Shown piece after piece: positions 8,709-17,646 of a stretch of DNA of 40,033 bases. Position 1 is the stretch's first letter. Each line of letters begins with the position of its first letter. The translations under genes were made by a program, and so were the position numbers. The stretch comes from JAWLCG01 sp041687295. GTDB lineage: Bacteria; Planctomycetota; Phycisphaerae; SM23-33; FEN-1343. The stretch covers positions 1-40,033 of the forward strand of contig JAWLCG010000004.1 of the NCBI GenBank assembly GCA_041687295.1, written 5' to 3'. Below the pieces are notes generated by a model. The model made no database searches, was not told the origin of the DNA, and saw nothing but the letters and a program-made list of their open reading frames with translations.

Positions 8709-9632
8709 ATGGAACACATTCCCTGGAAAGCCGAGGTCACGCTGACGCCCGAGGACGTGCGGGCTCGGGTCGGCGGGCAGTTCCCGGACCTGGGGGTCCA
8801 GACGGCCGAGTTCCTGAACGAAGGGTTTGACAGCTTCGCCTTCCTGGTCGATGGGCGATGGGTCTTCCTCTTCCCCAAGCGCCGCGAGAGGGAGCCGCTG
8901 CTGCTGGTGTCCATGCGGCTGCTGGACGAACTGCAGGGCCGGCTGCCGCTACCGGTGCCCCAGCCGACGCATTGGGGCCGGCCCGATGAGCGGTTCCCAT
9001 TCCACTTCGTCGGCTACGCCCTGCTGCCGGGCACGCCGGGCCTGGAGGCGGAGATGCCGCCCCGGCTCCAGGAGGCCAACGCGCAGCGAATGGGGGAGTT
9101 CCTGGCGGCGCTGCACGCGTTCCCCGCCGATCGGGCCGAGGCGCTGGGCGTGCCCGCCGAGCCGACTTCGGGCGACCATGCCGAGGACTTGCTCGACGAG
9201 GTCCAGAGCCTGGCGGAGAAGATCGAGCCTCGCCTGCCGGCGGCGCTTCGCCAGGCGTGTGAGCCGTTCCTGGAGGGCACCGTCGAACGCCCGCCGCCCC
9301 ATACCGGCCCGCGCTGCCTGACCCACAGCGACCTGCAGGCCGAGCACGTCCTGCTGGACGGTGCGGGCCGGGTGTGCGGCCTCATTGACTTTGGCGACGT
9401 GGCCATCGCCGAGCCCACCGTCGACTACGTGGGGCTCTGCGTCTGGCAGGGGTGGGGCTTCGCTCAAGCCGCCCTCGCCGCCGCCGGCCGGAGGCTGAAT
9501 GAGTCGTCCGAGCGGCGTCTCCGCTTCATGGCTCGCTGCCTGGGCCTGATCGGCATAGGCTGGGCCGACTGGCAGAGCCCCGCCCGGATCGGCGTCTACC
9601 AGCAGTTCCTCCGGAATGCCTTCGATGCATGA
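8709..9632 (+). CDS. APH/choline-kinase-like phosphotransferase
   Basis: 307 residues from ATG 8709 with AGGAT about 8 bases upstream. Kinase-fold features in order: FLFPKR with Lys57 as candidate ATP-binding lysine, the hinge-like GYALLPGTPG, Brenner motif LTHSDLQAEHVLLD (His206, Asp208; the usual Asn position is His213, a substitution also seen in macrolide phosphotransferases) and GLIDFGD (Asp227, Asp230) as the magnesium-binding motif. Such proteins phosphorylate hydroxyls of aminoglycosides, macrolides, choline or sugars. Nothing here identifies the substrate, and it should not be read as a proven resistance gene. Downstream lies an intergenic repeat. Confidence 0.8.
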   Translation: MEHIPWKAEVTLTPEDVRARVGGQFPDLGVQTAEFLNEGFDSFAFLVDGRWVFLFPKRREREPLLLVSMRLLDELQGRLPLPVPQPTHWGRPDERFPFHFVGYALLPGTPGLEAEMPPRLQEANAQRMGEFLAALHAFPADRAEALGVPAEPTSGDHAEDLLDEVQSLAEKIEPRLPAALRQACEPFLEGTVERPPPHTGPRCLTHSDLQAEHVLLDGAGRVCGLIDFGDVAIAEPTVDYVGLCVWQGWGFAQAALAAAGRRLNESSERRLRFMARCLGLIGIGWADWQSPARIGVYQQFLRNAFDA

Positions 9633-9649
9633 GGGCCAGAAGCGACCGG

Positions 9650-9870
9650 CCTGCGACCTCCAGCCTCTGACTCCCAGTGATCGGGGCTTGCCTTTGGGAC
9701 CTAAGAAATGTACGCCATGTTGTACCCCATGGCGTGAAACACATGATGTACATGCGAAACATGGTACGACGCGTCCAGGGGATGTAAGCCTTTGTGAAAA
9801 ATGTAAATGTATCGTATTTCAGCACTTCTTTTGTGAGGCCTTAAAGCTCTCATAACCCGGAGTCCGCAGG
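9650..9870 (+). repeat. Dispersed intergenic repeat, subfamily A copy 1, with inverted tRNA-like ends
   Basis: Left end CCTGCGACCTC (9650-9660) is the complement of the right-end GAGGTCGCAGG motif, here GAGTCCGCAGG. The stretch 9721-9870 aligns closely with 34683-34830 (shared start TGTACCCCATGGCGTGAAA; common right end CAGCACTT then AACCCGGAG). The CTCTCATAACCCGGAG segment resembles the anticodon stem-loop of initiator tRNA-Met. The right end overlaps the last codons and stop of the ModC-like gene on the other strand. It is visibly richer in A+T than the flanking genes. Confidence 0.7.
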
Positions 9871-10938
9871 GACGGCGTCGTCGGCGGCGATGGCATGGAC
9901 AGCGGCGAGGGGGAAGGCGACGTACACCTGCTTGCCCGCGGGCCAGCGGTTGGCGGGGAACGCGCCCGGCACGGTCAACGTCAGCTCGCCGCCGAGGCAC
10001 AGCTCGGACCGCAGCAGCGCGCAGGGGTTGGGCAGGACCGTCGCGCGGAAGACCGCCCGGGCCTCGTCGGCCGGCGGGGGCGTGTGGGTGACGCTGATCC
10101 GCTGGGGCTCGACCACGCCGTGGGCAACCCCGGCCGGCAGGTCGGTGCGGGCGAGCCTCCGCGAGCCGACGCAGAACCAGCGCTGGCCGGCCTCCTGGCG
10201 CACCTGCCCGGCCAGCAGCGTGCGCATCCGCAGCAGGTGGGCGACGAACAGGTCGCGCGGGCGGGCGAACAGCTCGGCAGGGGTGCCGGTCTGCACGATG
10301 CTGCCCTGGCGCATCAGGGCCAGGCGGTCGCCCAGGCGCAGGGCCTCCTCCAGGACGTGGCAGATGTGTACGGTGGTGATGGCGAACCGGCGGCGCAGGC
10401 GGAGCAGTTCGTCCATCAGGTCGCCGGCGGTGCCCTCGTCCAGGGCGCTGAACGGCTCGTCCAGCAGCAGCACGTCGGGCCGGGTGACCAGGGCCCGGCC
10501 CAGGGCGACGCGCTGGCGCTCCCCGCCGGACAGGTGTCGCGGCCAGCGGTCGGCCAGGTGCTCGATCCGCAGCAGGGCGAGCATCTCGGCTACGCGGGCA
10601 TCGCGCTGGCGGGCGGGTAGCTTTCGCGCCCGCAGGCCGAAGGCGACGTTCTCGCGCACGGTCTGGAAGGGCATCAGGGCGTAGTCCTGGGGCACGTAGC
10701 CGATGCCCCGGTGGGCGGGGTCCAGGTGCGTCACGTCGCGTGGGCCGATGTGCACGCTGCCGGCCTGGCAGGTCCGCAGGCCACAGAGCAGTTCGACCAG
10801 CAGCGACTTGCCCGCACCGGTGGGCCCCAGCAGCACCAGGCATTCGCCCGACGCCACCTCCAGCGACACGTCGCGCAGGCGGAACGCGCCGGCCCGCAGG
10901 CCCGCGCCACGCACCGAAAGGGCCGTGTCGCCGCTCAT
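9850..10938 (-). CDS. ModC-like ABC transporter ATPase with C-terminal TOBE/Mop-type region
   Basis: 362 residues. The start ATG 10936-10938 overlaps the ModB-like stop by 4 bases. Walker A is GPTGAGKS (38-45), followed by Q-loop YVPQD, signature LSGGERQRV, Walker B VLLLDEP and H-loop region VHICHVLEEA. After the ATPase domain come FVAHLLRMRTLLAG and a beta-rich C-terminus (about residues 240-360) like the TOBE/Mop region of ModC and related oxyanion or sugar importers. It energises uptake through the adjacent permease. Substrate could be molybdate, tungstate or another oxyanion. The last codons (PADSGL and stop) are encoded by the right end of the repeat at 9650-9870, so the native C-terminus may have been altered by that insertion. 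Confidence 0.88.
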   Translation of the reverse strand: MSGDTALSVRGAGLRAGAFRLRDVSLEVASGECLVLLGPTGAGKSLLVELLCGLRTCQAGSVHIGPRDVTHLDPAHRGIGYVPQDYALMPFQTVRENVAFGLRARKLPARQRDARVAEMLALLRIEHLADRWPRHLSGGERQRVALGRALVTRPDVLLLDEPFSALDEGTAGDLMDELLRLRRRFAITTVHICHVLEEALRLGDRLALMRQGSIVQTGTPAELFARPRDLFVAHLLRMRTLLAGQVRQEAGQRWFCVGSRRLARTDLPAGVAHGVVEPQRISVTHTPPPADEARAVFRATVLPNPCALLRSELCLGGELTLTVPGAFPANRWPAGKQVYVAFPLAAVHAIAADDAVPADSGL

Positions 10939-11840
10939 GATGTCCGCCCCGGCCCCGCAAGCCGCTTGAAGATCCACAGCGCCGCCAGCGCCATTCCCAC
11001 CATCAGCATCGAGATCGCCAGCGCCATCTGGATGCGCCCGATTGACAACTCCAGGTAGATCGACGTCGCCAGCACCTCGGTCCGCTGGCGGGTCGTGCCG
11101 GCGAAGACCATCATCGGCCCGAACAGCCCCATCGCCTGGGCCCACGTCAGGACGCCGCCGGCCACGATGCCCCCCCGGATCATCGGCAGCGTCACCCGCC
11201 CGAACACTTGCAACGGCGACCAGCCCAGTGTGCGGGCGACGTTCTCCAGGCGCGGGTCGATCGCGTCCAGCGCCGCCTTGATCGTCCGCACCGCGTAGGG
11301 CGAGACCACCAGGAACTGCGCCAGCACGATGCCGGCCGGCGTGTAGACGAACCGCAGCCCGCTGGCCTCGATCGCCTGACCCAACGGCGTGCGGAAGAAC
11401 ACCAGCAGGCTCACGCCCATCACCAGCGGCGGCAGGACGATCGGCACGTCCACCAGCGCATCCAGCAGCGACCGGCCGGGCAGGGGCACCCGGCTCAGGG
11501 CGTAGGCGGCCGGCACCGCCACCAGCAGCGACAGGGCGGCCGAGAGCGTCGACGTCAGCAGGCTCAGACGCAGCGCAAACCGCAGGTCCTCGCTGCGGAA
11601 GATCTCCGCGAAGCTGCCGGCCTCCATGTAGGCGAGGTTCGCGCCCAGCAGCGCCAGCAGCAGCCCCGTGTACGCCAGCAGCGTTCCGGTGGCGCCCACC
11701 TGCAGCAGCGAGGGTCGGGGCCAGGCCCGCCCCCCCGCCCGACTGGGCGCAGTCGGCCCGGAGGCGGGCATGCCGACCGCCGGTGGCGCAGCCGGTCGGG
11801 CAACCGGCTCCACGTCCTGCCCCCCAGCGGGTTCAGTCAT
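10935..11840 (-). CDS. ModB-like ABC transporter permease
   Basis: 301 residues from ATG 11838-11840 with AGGAGG upstream. After a proline-rich cytoplasmic N-terminus (about 45 residues) there are about six hydrophobic segments, including LLAYTGLLLALLGANLAYM, a LSAALSLLVAVPAAYALS helix and a VLPPLVMGVSLLVFF helix. The EAA-type coupling loop reads ENVARTLGWSPLQVFGRVTLP. This matches permeases of the molybdate/tungstate/sulfate type. Stop and next start overlap as ATGA with the ModC-like gene; 13 bases separate it from the upstream binding protein. It forms the inner-membrane channel of the importer half of the cluster. Confidence 0.85.
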   Translation of the reverse strand: MTEPAGGQDVEPVARPAAPPAVGMPASGPTAPSRAGGRAWPRPSLLQVGATGTLLAYTGLLLALLGANLAYMEAGSFAEIFRSEDLRFALRLSLLTSTLSAALSLLVAVPAAYALSRVPLPGRSLLDALVDVPIVLPPLVMGVSLLVFFRTPLGQAIEASGLRFVYTPAGIVLAQFLVVSPYAVRTIKAALDAIDPRLENVARTLGWSPLQVFGRVTLPMIRGGIVAGGVLTWAQAMGLFGPMMVFAGTTRQRTEVLATSIYLELSIGRIQMALAISMLMVGMALAALWIFKRLAGPGRTS

Positions 11841-11853
11841 GGCCCTGGGCCTC

Positions 11854-12753
11854 CTAGTGCTGACAGTGTTCGCCGTGCACATGCCCGCCGAGGTGGGCTG
11901 GGGTGCTTCGGCGGTAGCCCATCTCCTCGAATACAGCCACACCTTGGGGGGACTGGGCCATCGCCATGAACAGCTCGGCCGCCTCCACGTCCTGCGCGCT
12001 GGTGAGCAGGCAGACGGTGACGCGGGTCTCGGGGAACGCCACGCCCGCGGGCACCTGCTCGAGCCGGCCCGCGTAGTAGAAGGCGATGAAGTTCCACGCC
12101 ATGCCCACGTCGATGTGCCCGCTGGTCAGCGCCAGGGCCATATCGTTGTGGCCTCGCGTCTCCAGGCGGAGGTTGGCGCGGACGTCCGGCTCGATGCCCA
12201 TCTCACCAAGGGCCTGCTGAATGAGCCGGCCCGCCGTGGCGAATCGCGCGTCGGGCAGGCCCACCTTGAGGCCCGGGCGGGCCAGGTCAGCCAGCCCGGC
12301 AATCGCTCCGGGGTTGCCCGGGGGCACGATGATGACCGGTTCGAGGTAGCCCACCGTGGCGGCGCGGGCGAGCAGGCCCTTCTCGTCGATGCGGTCGGCG
12401 TAGGGGTCGTGGCAGATGTACAGGTCGCCGATGCGCCCCAGTTCGATGCCCGCCAGCAGCTCGGACGAGCCGCCGAAGTTAAACCGAACGGCGATATTGT
12501 GGCGCTGCTGGAAGTAGCGGGCGATCCGCTCGGCGGCCGGCCTCATCGAGGTGCCGCAGTGGATCACGATCTCGCGGGCGGCAGCGTCGAGGGTGACGAA
12601 GTCCTCGCCGTCCAGGACCGTCGTGGCGCCGGTGAGGGCGTCGGCTCCGGGGGCGGGGTCTGCGGGGCTCGCCCCGCCCGGCAGGCCCGTCCAGGCTAGG
12701 ACCAGCACGGCCCCGAACGCCAGCGCCAACGCGATCCACGGTGCGATCTTCAT
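11854..12753 (-). CDS. ModA-like substrate-binding protein with His/Cys-rich tail
   Basis: 299 residues. An N-terminal hydrophobic segment (MKIAPWIALALAFGAVLVLAW) would direct export, with or without cleavage. The mature part starts its first strand IVIHCGTSMRPAAERIARYF and shows the family pattern FNFGGSSELLAGIELG, ICHDPYADRIDEKGLL and PGNPGAIAGLADLARPGLKV, as in ModA/WtpA/TupA-type periplasmic oxyanion binders. The last 13 residues are HLGGHVHGEHCQH, a metal-binding-looking tail not usual in ModA. It starts 1 base after the stop of its paralogue upstream in the cluster. Ligand unknown; the tail suggests a metal link. Confidence 0.8.
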   Translation of the reverse strand: MKIAPWIALALAFGAVLVLAWTGLPGGASPADPAPGADALTGATTVLDGEDFVTLDAAAREIVIHCGTSMRPAAERIARYFQQRHNIAVRFNFGGSSELLAGIELGRIGDLYICHDPYADRIDEKGLLARAATVGYLEPVIIVPPGNPGAIAGLADLARPGLKVGLPDARFATAGRLIQQALGEMGIEPDVRANLRLETRGHNDMALALTSGHIDVGMAWNFIAFYYAGRLEQVPAGVAFPETRVTVCLLTSAQDVEAAELFMAMAQSPQGVAVFEEMGYRRSTPAHLGGHVHGEHCQH

Positions 12754-12754
12754 G

Positions 12755-13579
12755 CTACAGGTCCTCCGAAAGGGCCTCGGCCGGTGCTTCGACGGCCAGG
12801 AAGTGCGCCCGCAGGATCTCGCGGGCGATGTCGGTGTTCAGGAACTCGGCGAATTCCCGTGCGGCCGGCTTGGCGGCGCCTCGCGGCGACAGGCCGATCA
12901 CCAGCGGCACGATGTGGTTGACCTCGGGCGGGATCTCAACCACCTCGGCCGGGGCGTGCCGGCGGGCGACGGTCTCCCAGACGAGCGTGGCGTCGATGTG
13001 CCCCATCGCCACGGCGGTACCCAGCTCGGGGGCTGTGCCGGCCGAGAAGACCACGTTGGGTCGGACGGCCTCCATGGCCAGGCCCGCCTTGGCCAGGGCC
13101 GTGGGGGCGATGCGTCCGACGGCGGCCGATCGCTCATCGGCCAGCCCCACCCGCAGGCCCGGGCGGGCCAGGTCGGCCAGGACCGTGATGTTGTGGGGGT
13201 TGCCCGGCGCCACCAGCAGGACCGGCACCAGCCAGGCCACCGGATGGGCCTGGGCAACCAGTCCCAGGGCCCGCGCCTCGTCGATGTAGAACTCATCGCC
13301 GGGCAGGAACAGGTCGCACGCATCGGGCGCCAACCGCAACTGCCCCAGCAGCAGGTTGGACGGCCCGTAGTGGGTCCGCACCCGCACACGGGTGCGTCGC
13401 TGGAAGGCGCCGATGATCTCGTCCATCGGCGGGCGCAGGGCAGCCCCGCAGAACAGCACGATGCCGTCCTCCGCCTCGCCGCCGCCAGGCCGCCAGGCCA
13501 GCGCCGCCAAGGCCGTCACGACCGCCAGCACCGCCGCCACCGGTACTGCCAGGCGGCGGATCGTCTGTCTACTGTTCAT
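12755..13579 (-). CDS. Second ModA-like substrate-binding protein
   Basis: 274 residues from ATG 13577-13579, with AGGA upstream. N-terminal signal or anchor (RRLAVPVAAVLAVVTALAALAW), then IVLFCGAALRPPMDEIIGAF, THYGPSNLLLGQLRLA, DLFLPGDEFYIDEARALGLV and PGNPHNITVLADLARPGLRV. It parallels the neighbouring protein motif for motif (CGxxxRP, GxSxLLxxI/L, PGNP, LADLARPGL), so the two are tandem duplicates that have diverged strongly. It lacks the histidine tail. Two binding proteins for one ModBC pair may mean two ligands or a relay. A 182-base gap separates it from the propeller lipoprotein gene upstream. Confidence 0.8.
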   Translation of the reverse strand: MNSRQTIRRLAVPVAAVLAVVTALAALAWRPGGGEAEDGIVLFCGAALRPPMDEIIGAFQRRTRVRVRTHYGPSNLLLGQLRLAPDACDLFLPGDEFYIDEARALGLVAQAHPVAWLVPVLLVAPGNPHNITVLADLARPGLRVGLADERSAAVGRIAPTALAKAGLAMEAVRPNVVFSAGTAPELGTAVAMGHIDATLVWETVARRHAPAEVVEIPPEVNHIVPLVIGLSPRGAAKPAAREFAEFLNTDIAREILRAHFLAVEAPAEALSEDL

Positions 13580-13606
13580 ACTGCGTTCCTGCTCCGCGAA
13601 TACCAG

Positions 13607-13624
13607 CGACCCGTCGGCGGGTCG
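13607..13624 (-). other. Short GC hairpin inside the operon
   Basis: CGACCCG (13607-13613) and CGGGTCG (13618-13624) enclose TCGG in the 182-base gap between the lipoprotein and second ModA-like gene. It could attenuate or process the transcript between the two halves of the cluster. No T-tract. Confidence 0.3.
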
Positions 13625-13761
13625 GGCCCGCCCCTGCCCGACCGTCTGCCAGCCGGGCCTGCGGGCGTGCCCACAAACAGACGACCGTAAGCCCACGGCT
13701 CCGGGCGGCTGAGCCTTCGGCCTCCCGCAGCCCATCCCAGGCTGGACGGGCCACTACGGGT

Positions 13762-16700
13762 CTACGGCTGCAGGACGGCTTCGATTCCGCTGAGGACCGG
13801 CGGCAGGGCCGAGCCGTTGGCGGGCTGCAGCTCGACCGTCAGCACATCGCGGACCCGCACGTCGGGCACAGCCACCACCAGGCTTCGGTAACGGCCGCCG
13901 GTACGGGCGGTCAGGTCCACGCCCTGGGCGACGACCTCGCCCTGCACCCGCACGTCGAAGACGCGGGCGCCGACCTCCACGGTCTCGGGCTCGGCGAAGA
14001 CCAGCCGAACCGTGTACGTGTGCTCCCCGTTGACCTCATCCTCCGGCACCAGGGCAATGCTCACCCGCTCCAGGCCCACCATGCCCGAGCCGGCCACCAT
14101 CGCGGGCCCCTCGGGCTGATTGCGGACCAGCGAGGCGTGGGCGCGGAACCAGTCGGCATCGGCCGGCTGGATCTGCACGGGCACGTCGGGGCTTCGGCCG
14201 CCGACGCTGGGGTGGTTGAGCCACAGCGTGTCGTTCTCGGCCAGGTAGTTGCCCGGGGCCGCCAGGTTCACGCCCAACCGGCGGATCACGCCGCCACCCC
14301 GCTCGACGGGGGTGTAGGTCCACATCTCGACCTCGGGCATGTGGATCAGGGCCAGGGAGGTCTGGTTCTGGTACGCACAGCTGCACGTGCGGGTGTAGTC
14401 GGGCGCGTTGAGCACGCCGTCGGCGGCGATGAGGCTGTTCGTGCAGCCCGAGCGGAACCCGCTGAGGTTGCCGGTGCCCGCGTCGCGGGGCAGATCCGTG
14501 AAGCCGGCCGCCCCGGAGCGGAAGGTCAGCATGTGGGTGCTGGCGTTCTGCGTGCCGCAGCCATAGGTGCGGGTGAAGCTCCAGGGGGTCTCGAGCCCGG
14601 TCAGGGGATGGCGGCGATTGAGGCGCTCACCGGTGTGCAGGTCCAACGCGGGCGTGTCGGTGCCGCCGGTGATCTTGTCGTCGTGGATCGCCAGGGGCCC
14701 GCTGTACCGGCCCTGGTAGGTCCAGAGGGTCTCGCCGCCGCGCCCGCGGTAGGCGACGATGCGGTCGGCGGGTTCGTCGCTGGGGGTGCCCCGCCCGCCG
14801 CGACGTCCGGCCTGGATGAGGATGTCATGCGCCTGCGAGTAGCCCAGCCAGGTGCCGAAGATCCCCTCGTCGCAGCTCCACAGCGGCTCACCGGTGCGGG
14901 CGTCCAACGCCAGCAGGCGCGGGCGGGGCTGATCGGCGGCGTCCTCGCCGCGCCGGCCCGCCAGTTCCATCGCCTTCTCGCTGAGCCCGTCGATCACGAA
15001 CACCCGCCCGCCGCCGGTCACGATCGCGTTATGCCGGAAGCCGATCTCGGCGTCGCGCGTCCACAGCACCTCGCCGGCGTGGCGGTCCATCACCACCAGG
15101 CGGGCGCTGGAGGTGGCGTTCCAGTTCTCCTCGCCGATCCCGCCCTCGTCGAAGATGTGCGGCTCGGCCCCGGCGATCAGCAGGTCTTCCCAGACGCTCA
15201 GATGGCCCCAGCCGGGCACCTGGCCCTGCCCGTCGGCCGGCAGACGCAACTCGGCGAGCGTCTGGCCGGTGGCCGCGTCCAGGCGCAGGCACACGTCGTC
15301 GAGCACCACGTACACGCTGTCAAACAGGCTGACGATGTTGCTGCCGATGAAGTTGGCGCCCGGGCGGTTCTGCATATAGACGTCTCGGCCGGACCAGTAG
15401 ATCTCTTCGTGCTCCAGATTGGTGTAGGCATGGCCCACGCCGGGCAGCTGACGGACCCACAGCTCCCGGCCGGTGTAGACGTCGCGGGCACTGACGCTGT
15501 CCATGCCCACCAGGAACAGCCGGCCCCCCACCGCTTGGGGCACCGGGCCGTTGCCGTGGCGCGGCAGGGCGTTTTCGTTGGAGGGGCCGCCGAACCACAG
15601 CACGCCCAGCGGGGCCTTTACGAGCTGGTCGGGCGAGAAGGTGGTGTTGGATGCCGAGGCGTACTGATGCGTCCACTGCCCCGCACCCGCCATCGGACCT
15701 TCGCGGGTCACCCGCACCAGGCCGCCGGCCGAGCTGACCTGAGCGCCGGGCAGATTCGCCTGCCGCAGGTTCGCCGTCACGGCCTCGTGCCGCTCCGGCG
15801 GTACCGGCAGCACGGCCACGCCGCCATAGGGCCGAAGCGACTGGAACAGCCGCTCCGCGATGGCGAGGCCCGCCATCGGGTCATCGGCCTGCAGATCCTC
15901 GGAAACCATCAGGCTCGCCACGTACGGCGGGAAGGGGAACGTCAGCGGGTCGCCCACGTGTACGGCCGCCCGCGTGCCGTAGAGCCCCGCTGCGTCCAGC
16001 CGCAGGCGCAGCGCCTCAACGCGGGCGGGGTCGGCATCCACGGCGATGATGTGCAGGTCCGACTGGGCGAGCAGTTCGCCCAACAGCCGCCCGGTGCCCA
16101 CGCCAAGCATCAGGGCATAGCCCTCGCGCACGCCGGTGGTGGCGAGGATTTTCCTGGCCTGTTCGGCCCAACCGTCCGGGGCGCTCGGGATCGCCTGAGG
16201 GGCGTGGGGGTAGCGCAGCGCGTCCACGGCCTGGGGGCCAAAGCAGTAGACCTGGCCCTCGGTGGTCACCACGAACAGCCGGTCGTCGGCGGCGAGCATC
16301 TCCCAGACGGTGCCCTCGACGGCCCCCTGCCAGCTCACGCGGGCCGGGGCGTCCTCGGAGGCGGGCAGGTCCACGGCCACGACCTGGCCGTCGGCGGCCA
16401 CCCCGTAGAGCCGATCGCCCGCCCGCAGGTGCAGCCGTTGGATGGCGGGCTCGACCTGGGCCTCCCACAACTGGCGGTTGGTGTAGCGCTCGCGCAGCTT
16501 GCCGCGCCCGAGGCGGTCCTGGACCTCGACCTCTTCGACGTCCGGCTCAGGGGCGTAGGCCTGGATCGCACCGTCATGGACCTGGTAGACGGCCTGGTCG
16601 GTCAGCACGTCGGCGTTGAGGCTGTCCAACTGGGCACCGTCGAACAGGCTGTACATCTGCCCGTGGTTGTAGAACCACTCGCCCTGGCTGGCCACGCGGT

Positions 16701-17646
16701 AGCCGCCGGCGCCCTTGCCGATCATGTGCGTCGCCTGGCGGAAGTACTGGAATCGCCCGGTCTGGCGGTCGTAAACGGCCGGCACGGTCCGCCCGCCTGA
16801 AACGAGGACCTGCGTGTCGGTGACGGCGAGGTAGCCTTGCGGCGCGACGCCGCCGAAGGCGTGCGCCCCGCCATGCTGGTGCAGGTCGTAGGTCGCGCCC
16901 GAGCCGCTGTTGCACCAGATTTCCTGTCCGGAGCGGGCATCGATGGCGTGGATGAAGGTACCCATCAGCGGCCAAATGCTCGCGGCGTAGTAGAGCACGC
17001 CGTCGCGGATCGCCGGCCCGCCGCGAACGGGCCACATGCTGATCAGCCGCCCGTTGCCCAGCAGCCGCCGGTCGGCCGGGCCGCCGCGGATCCGCCAGTG
17101 CTCCTGGCCGGTCTGAGCGTCCAGGCAGTAGAGCCGCCCGTCATCGGAGCCGAAGTAGACCCGGCCCTCGAAGACGGCCGGGGCCAGGCGAATGGGCCCG
17201 TCGGTGTAGAAGCGCCACTGCTGTTCGCCGGTGCGGGTGTCATAGGCGGTCAGGCTGTCGTTGACCATCGAGGCCACCAGCAGCATCCGCCCGGCCACGA
17301 CGGGGCTGTAGGACAGGTCGAACTCGAGCTTCTCGCGGTTCTCGCCCTGGGCCGGCCAGGCGCGTTGGGGCGCGGGCAGCTCGCGAACCCACTGCAGGTG
17401 CAGCGTCTCGGCCAGCGGCATGGGGGTGGCGGCGCGCCGCTGGGCGTCGTAGCGCCACATGGGCCAACCGTGCCCCGGTGCGGCCGGCGCCTGGACCTGC
17501 GTCGCCAGGACGGCCGCCTCGCCGCCGGCCTCGGTGGCGGTTTGCTCCTGAGGCTCTTCAGCCGACCGGCAGCCGACCGTCAGGACCGCTACCGTCACTA
17601 CCCACATCGTCGCCTCGAAGGCACGCCGCACGCCTGGCTTTCTCAC
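13762..17646 (-). CDS. Giant lipoprotein: PQQ-like propellers flanking a methyltransferase-like domain, malectin-like C-terminus
   Basis: 1294 residues from GTG 17644-17646, chosen because AAGGAG lies 7 bases upstream and it overlaps the ATPase stop as GTGA. A signal ends in the lipobox LTVGC (Cys26). About residues 60-470 are PQQ/BamB-like blades (AYDTRTGEQQWRF, YCLDAQTGQEHWRI, AIDARSGQEIW). About 495-650 resemble a class I SAM methyltransferase: LMLGVGTGRL, acidic strand IIAVDADPARVEALR, then VHVGDPLTFPFPPY. Blades resume at 655-1100. A Cys-rich stretch follows (YGCGTQN, GCTNS, TCSCAYQNQ), and the last ~90 residues (YTVRLVFAEPE, ARVFDVRVQGE) look malectin-like. The anchor implies an envelope location. 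SAM is not expected in the periplasm, so the embedded domain may be non-catalytic. Function unknown. Confidence 0.85.
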   Translation of the reverse strand: MRKPGVRRAFEATMWVVTVAVLTVGCRSAEEPQEQTATEAGGEAAVLATQVQAPAAPGHGWPMWRYDAQRRAATPMPLAETLHLQWVRELPAPQRAWPAQGENREKLEFDLSYSPVVAGRMLLVASMVNDSLTAYDTRTGEQQWRFYTDGPIRLAPAVFEGRVYFGSDDGRLYCLDAQTGQEHWRIRGGPADRRLLGNGRLISMWPVRGGPAIRDGVLYYAASIWPLMGTFIHAIDARSGQEIWCNSGSGATYDLHQHGGAHAFGGVAPQGYLAVTDTQVLVSGGRTVPAVYDRQTGRFQYFRQATHMIGKGAGGYRVASQGEWFYNHGQMYSLFDGAQLDSLNADVLTDQAVYQVHDGAIQAYAPEPDVEEVEVQDRLGRGKLRERYTNRQLWEAQVEPAIQRLHLRAGDRLYGVAADGQVVAVDLPASEDAPARVSWQGAVEGTVWEMLAADDRLFVVTTEGQVYCFGPQAVDALRYPHAPQAIPSAPDGWAEQARKILATTGVREGYALMLGVGTGRLLGELLAQSDLHIIAVDADPARVEALRLRLDAAGLYGTRAAVHVGDPLTFPFPPYVASLMVSEDLQADDPMAGLAIAERLFQSLRPYGGVAVLPVPPERHEAVTANLRQANLPGAQVSSAGGLVRVTREGPMAGAGQWTHQYASASNTTFSPDQLVKAPLGVLWFGGPSNENALPRHGNGPVPQAVGGRLFLVGMDSVSARDVYTGRELWVRQLPGVGHAYTNLEHEEIYWSGRDVYMQNRPGANFIGSNIVSLFDSVYVVLDDVCLRLDAATGQTLAELRLPADGQGQVPGWGHLSVWEDLLIAGAEPHIFDEGGIGEENWNATSSARLVVMDRHAGEVLWTRDAEIGFRHNAIVTGGGRVFVIDGLSEKAMELAGRRGEDAADQPRPRLLALDARTGEPLWSCDEGIFGTWLGYSQAHDILIQAGRRGGRGTPSDEPADRIVAYRGRGGETLWTYQGRYSGPLAIHDDKITGGTDTPALDLHTGERLNRRHPLTGLETPWSFTRTYGCGTQNASTHMLTFRSGAAGFTDLPRDAGTGNLSGFRSGCTNSLIAADGVLNAPDYTRTCSCAYQNQTSLALIHMPEVEMWTYTPVERGGGVIRRLGVNLAAPGNYLAENDTLWLNHPSVGGRSPDVPVQIQPADADWFRAHASLVRNQPEGPAMVAGSGMVGLERVSIALVPEDEVNGEHTYTVRLVFAEPETVEVGARVFDVRVQGEVVAQGVDLTARTGGRYRSLVVAVPDVRVRDVLTVELQPANGSALPPVLSGIEAVLQP

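Noticed and set aside
9616..9855. Cys-rich 79-codon frame on the plus strand with a CEKCKC segment, matched by a similar peptide at the 34.7 kb repeat copy.
   Set aside because: The similarity follows from the shared repeat DNA. Differences between copies fall at all three codon positions and the second copy has no proper start, so it is not a conserved zinc-binding protein.
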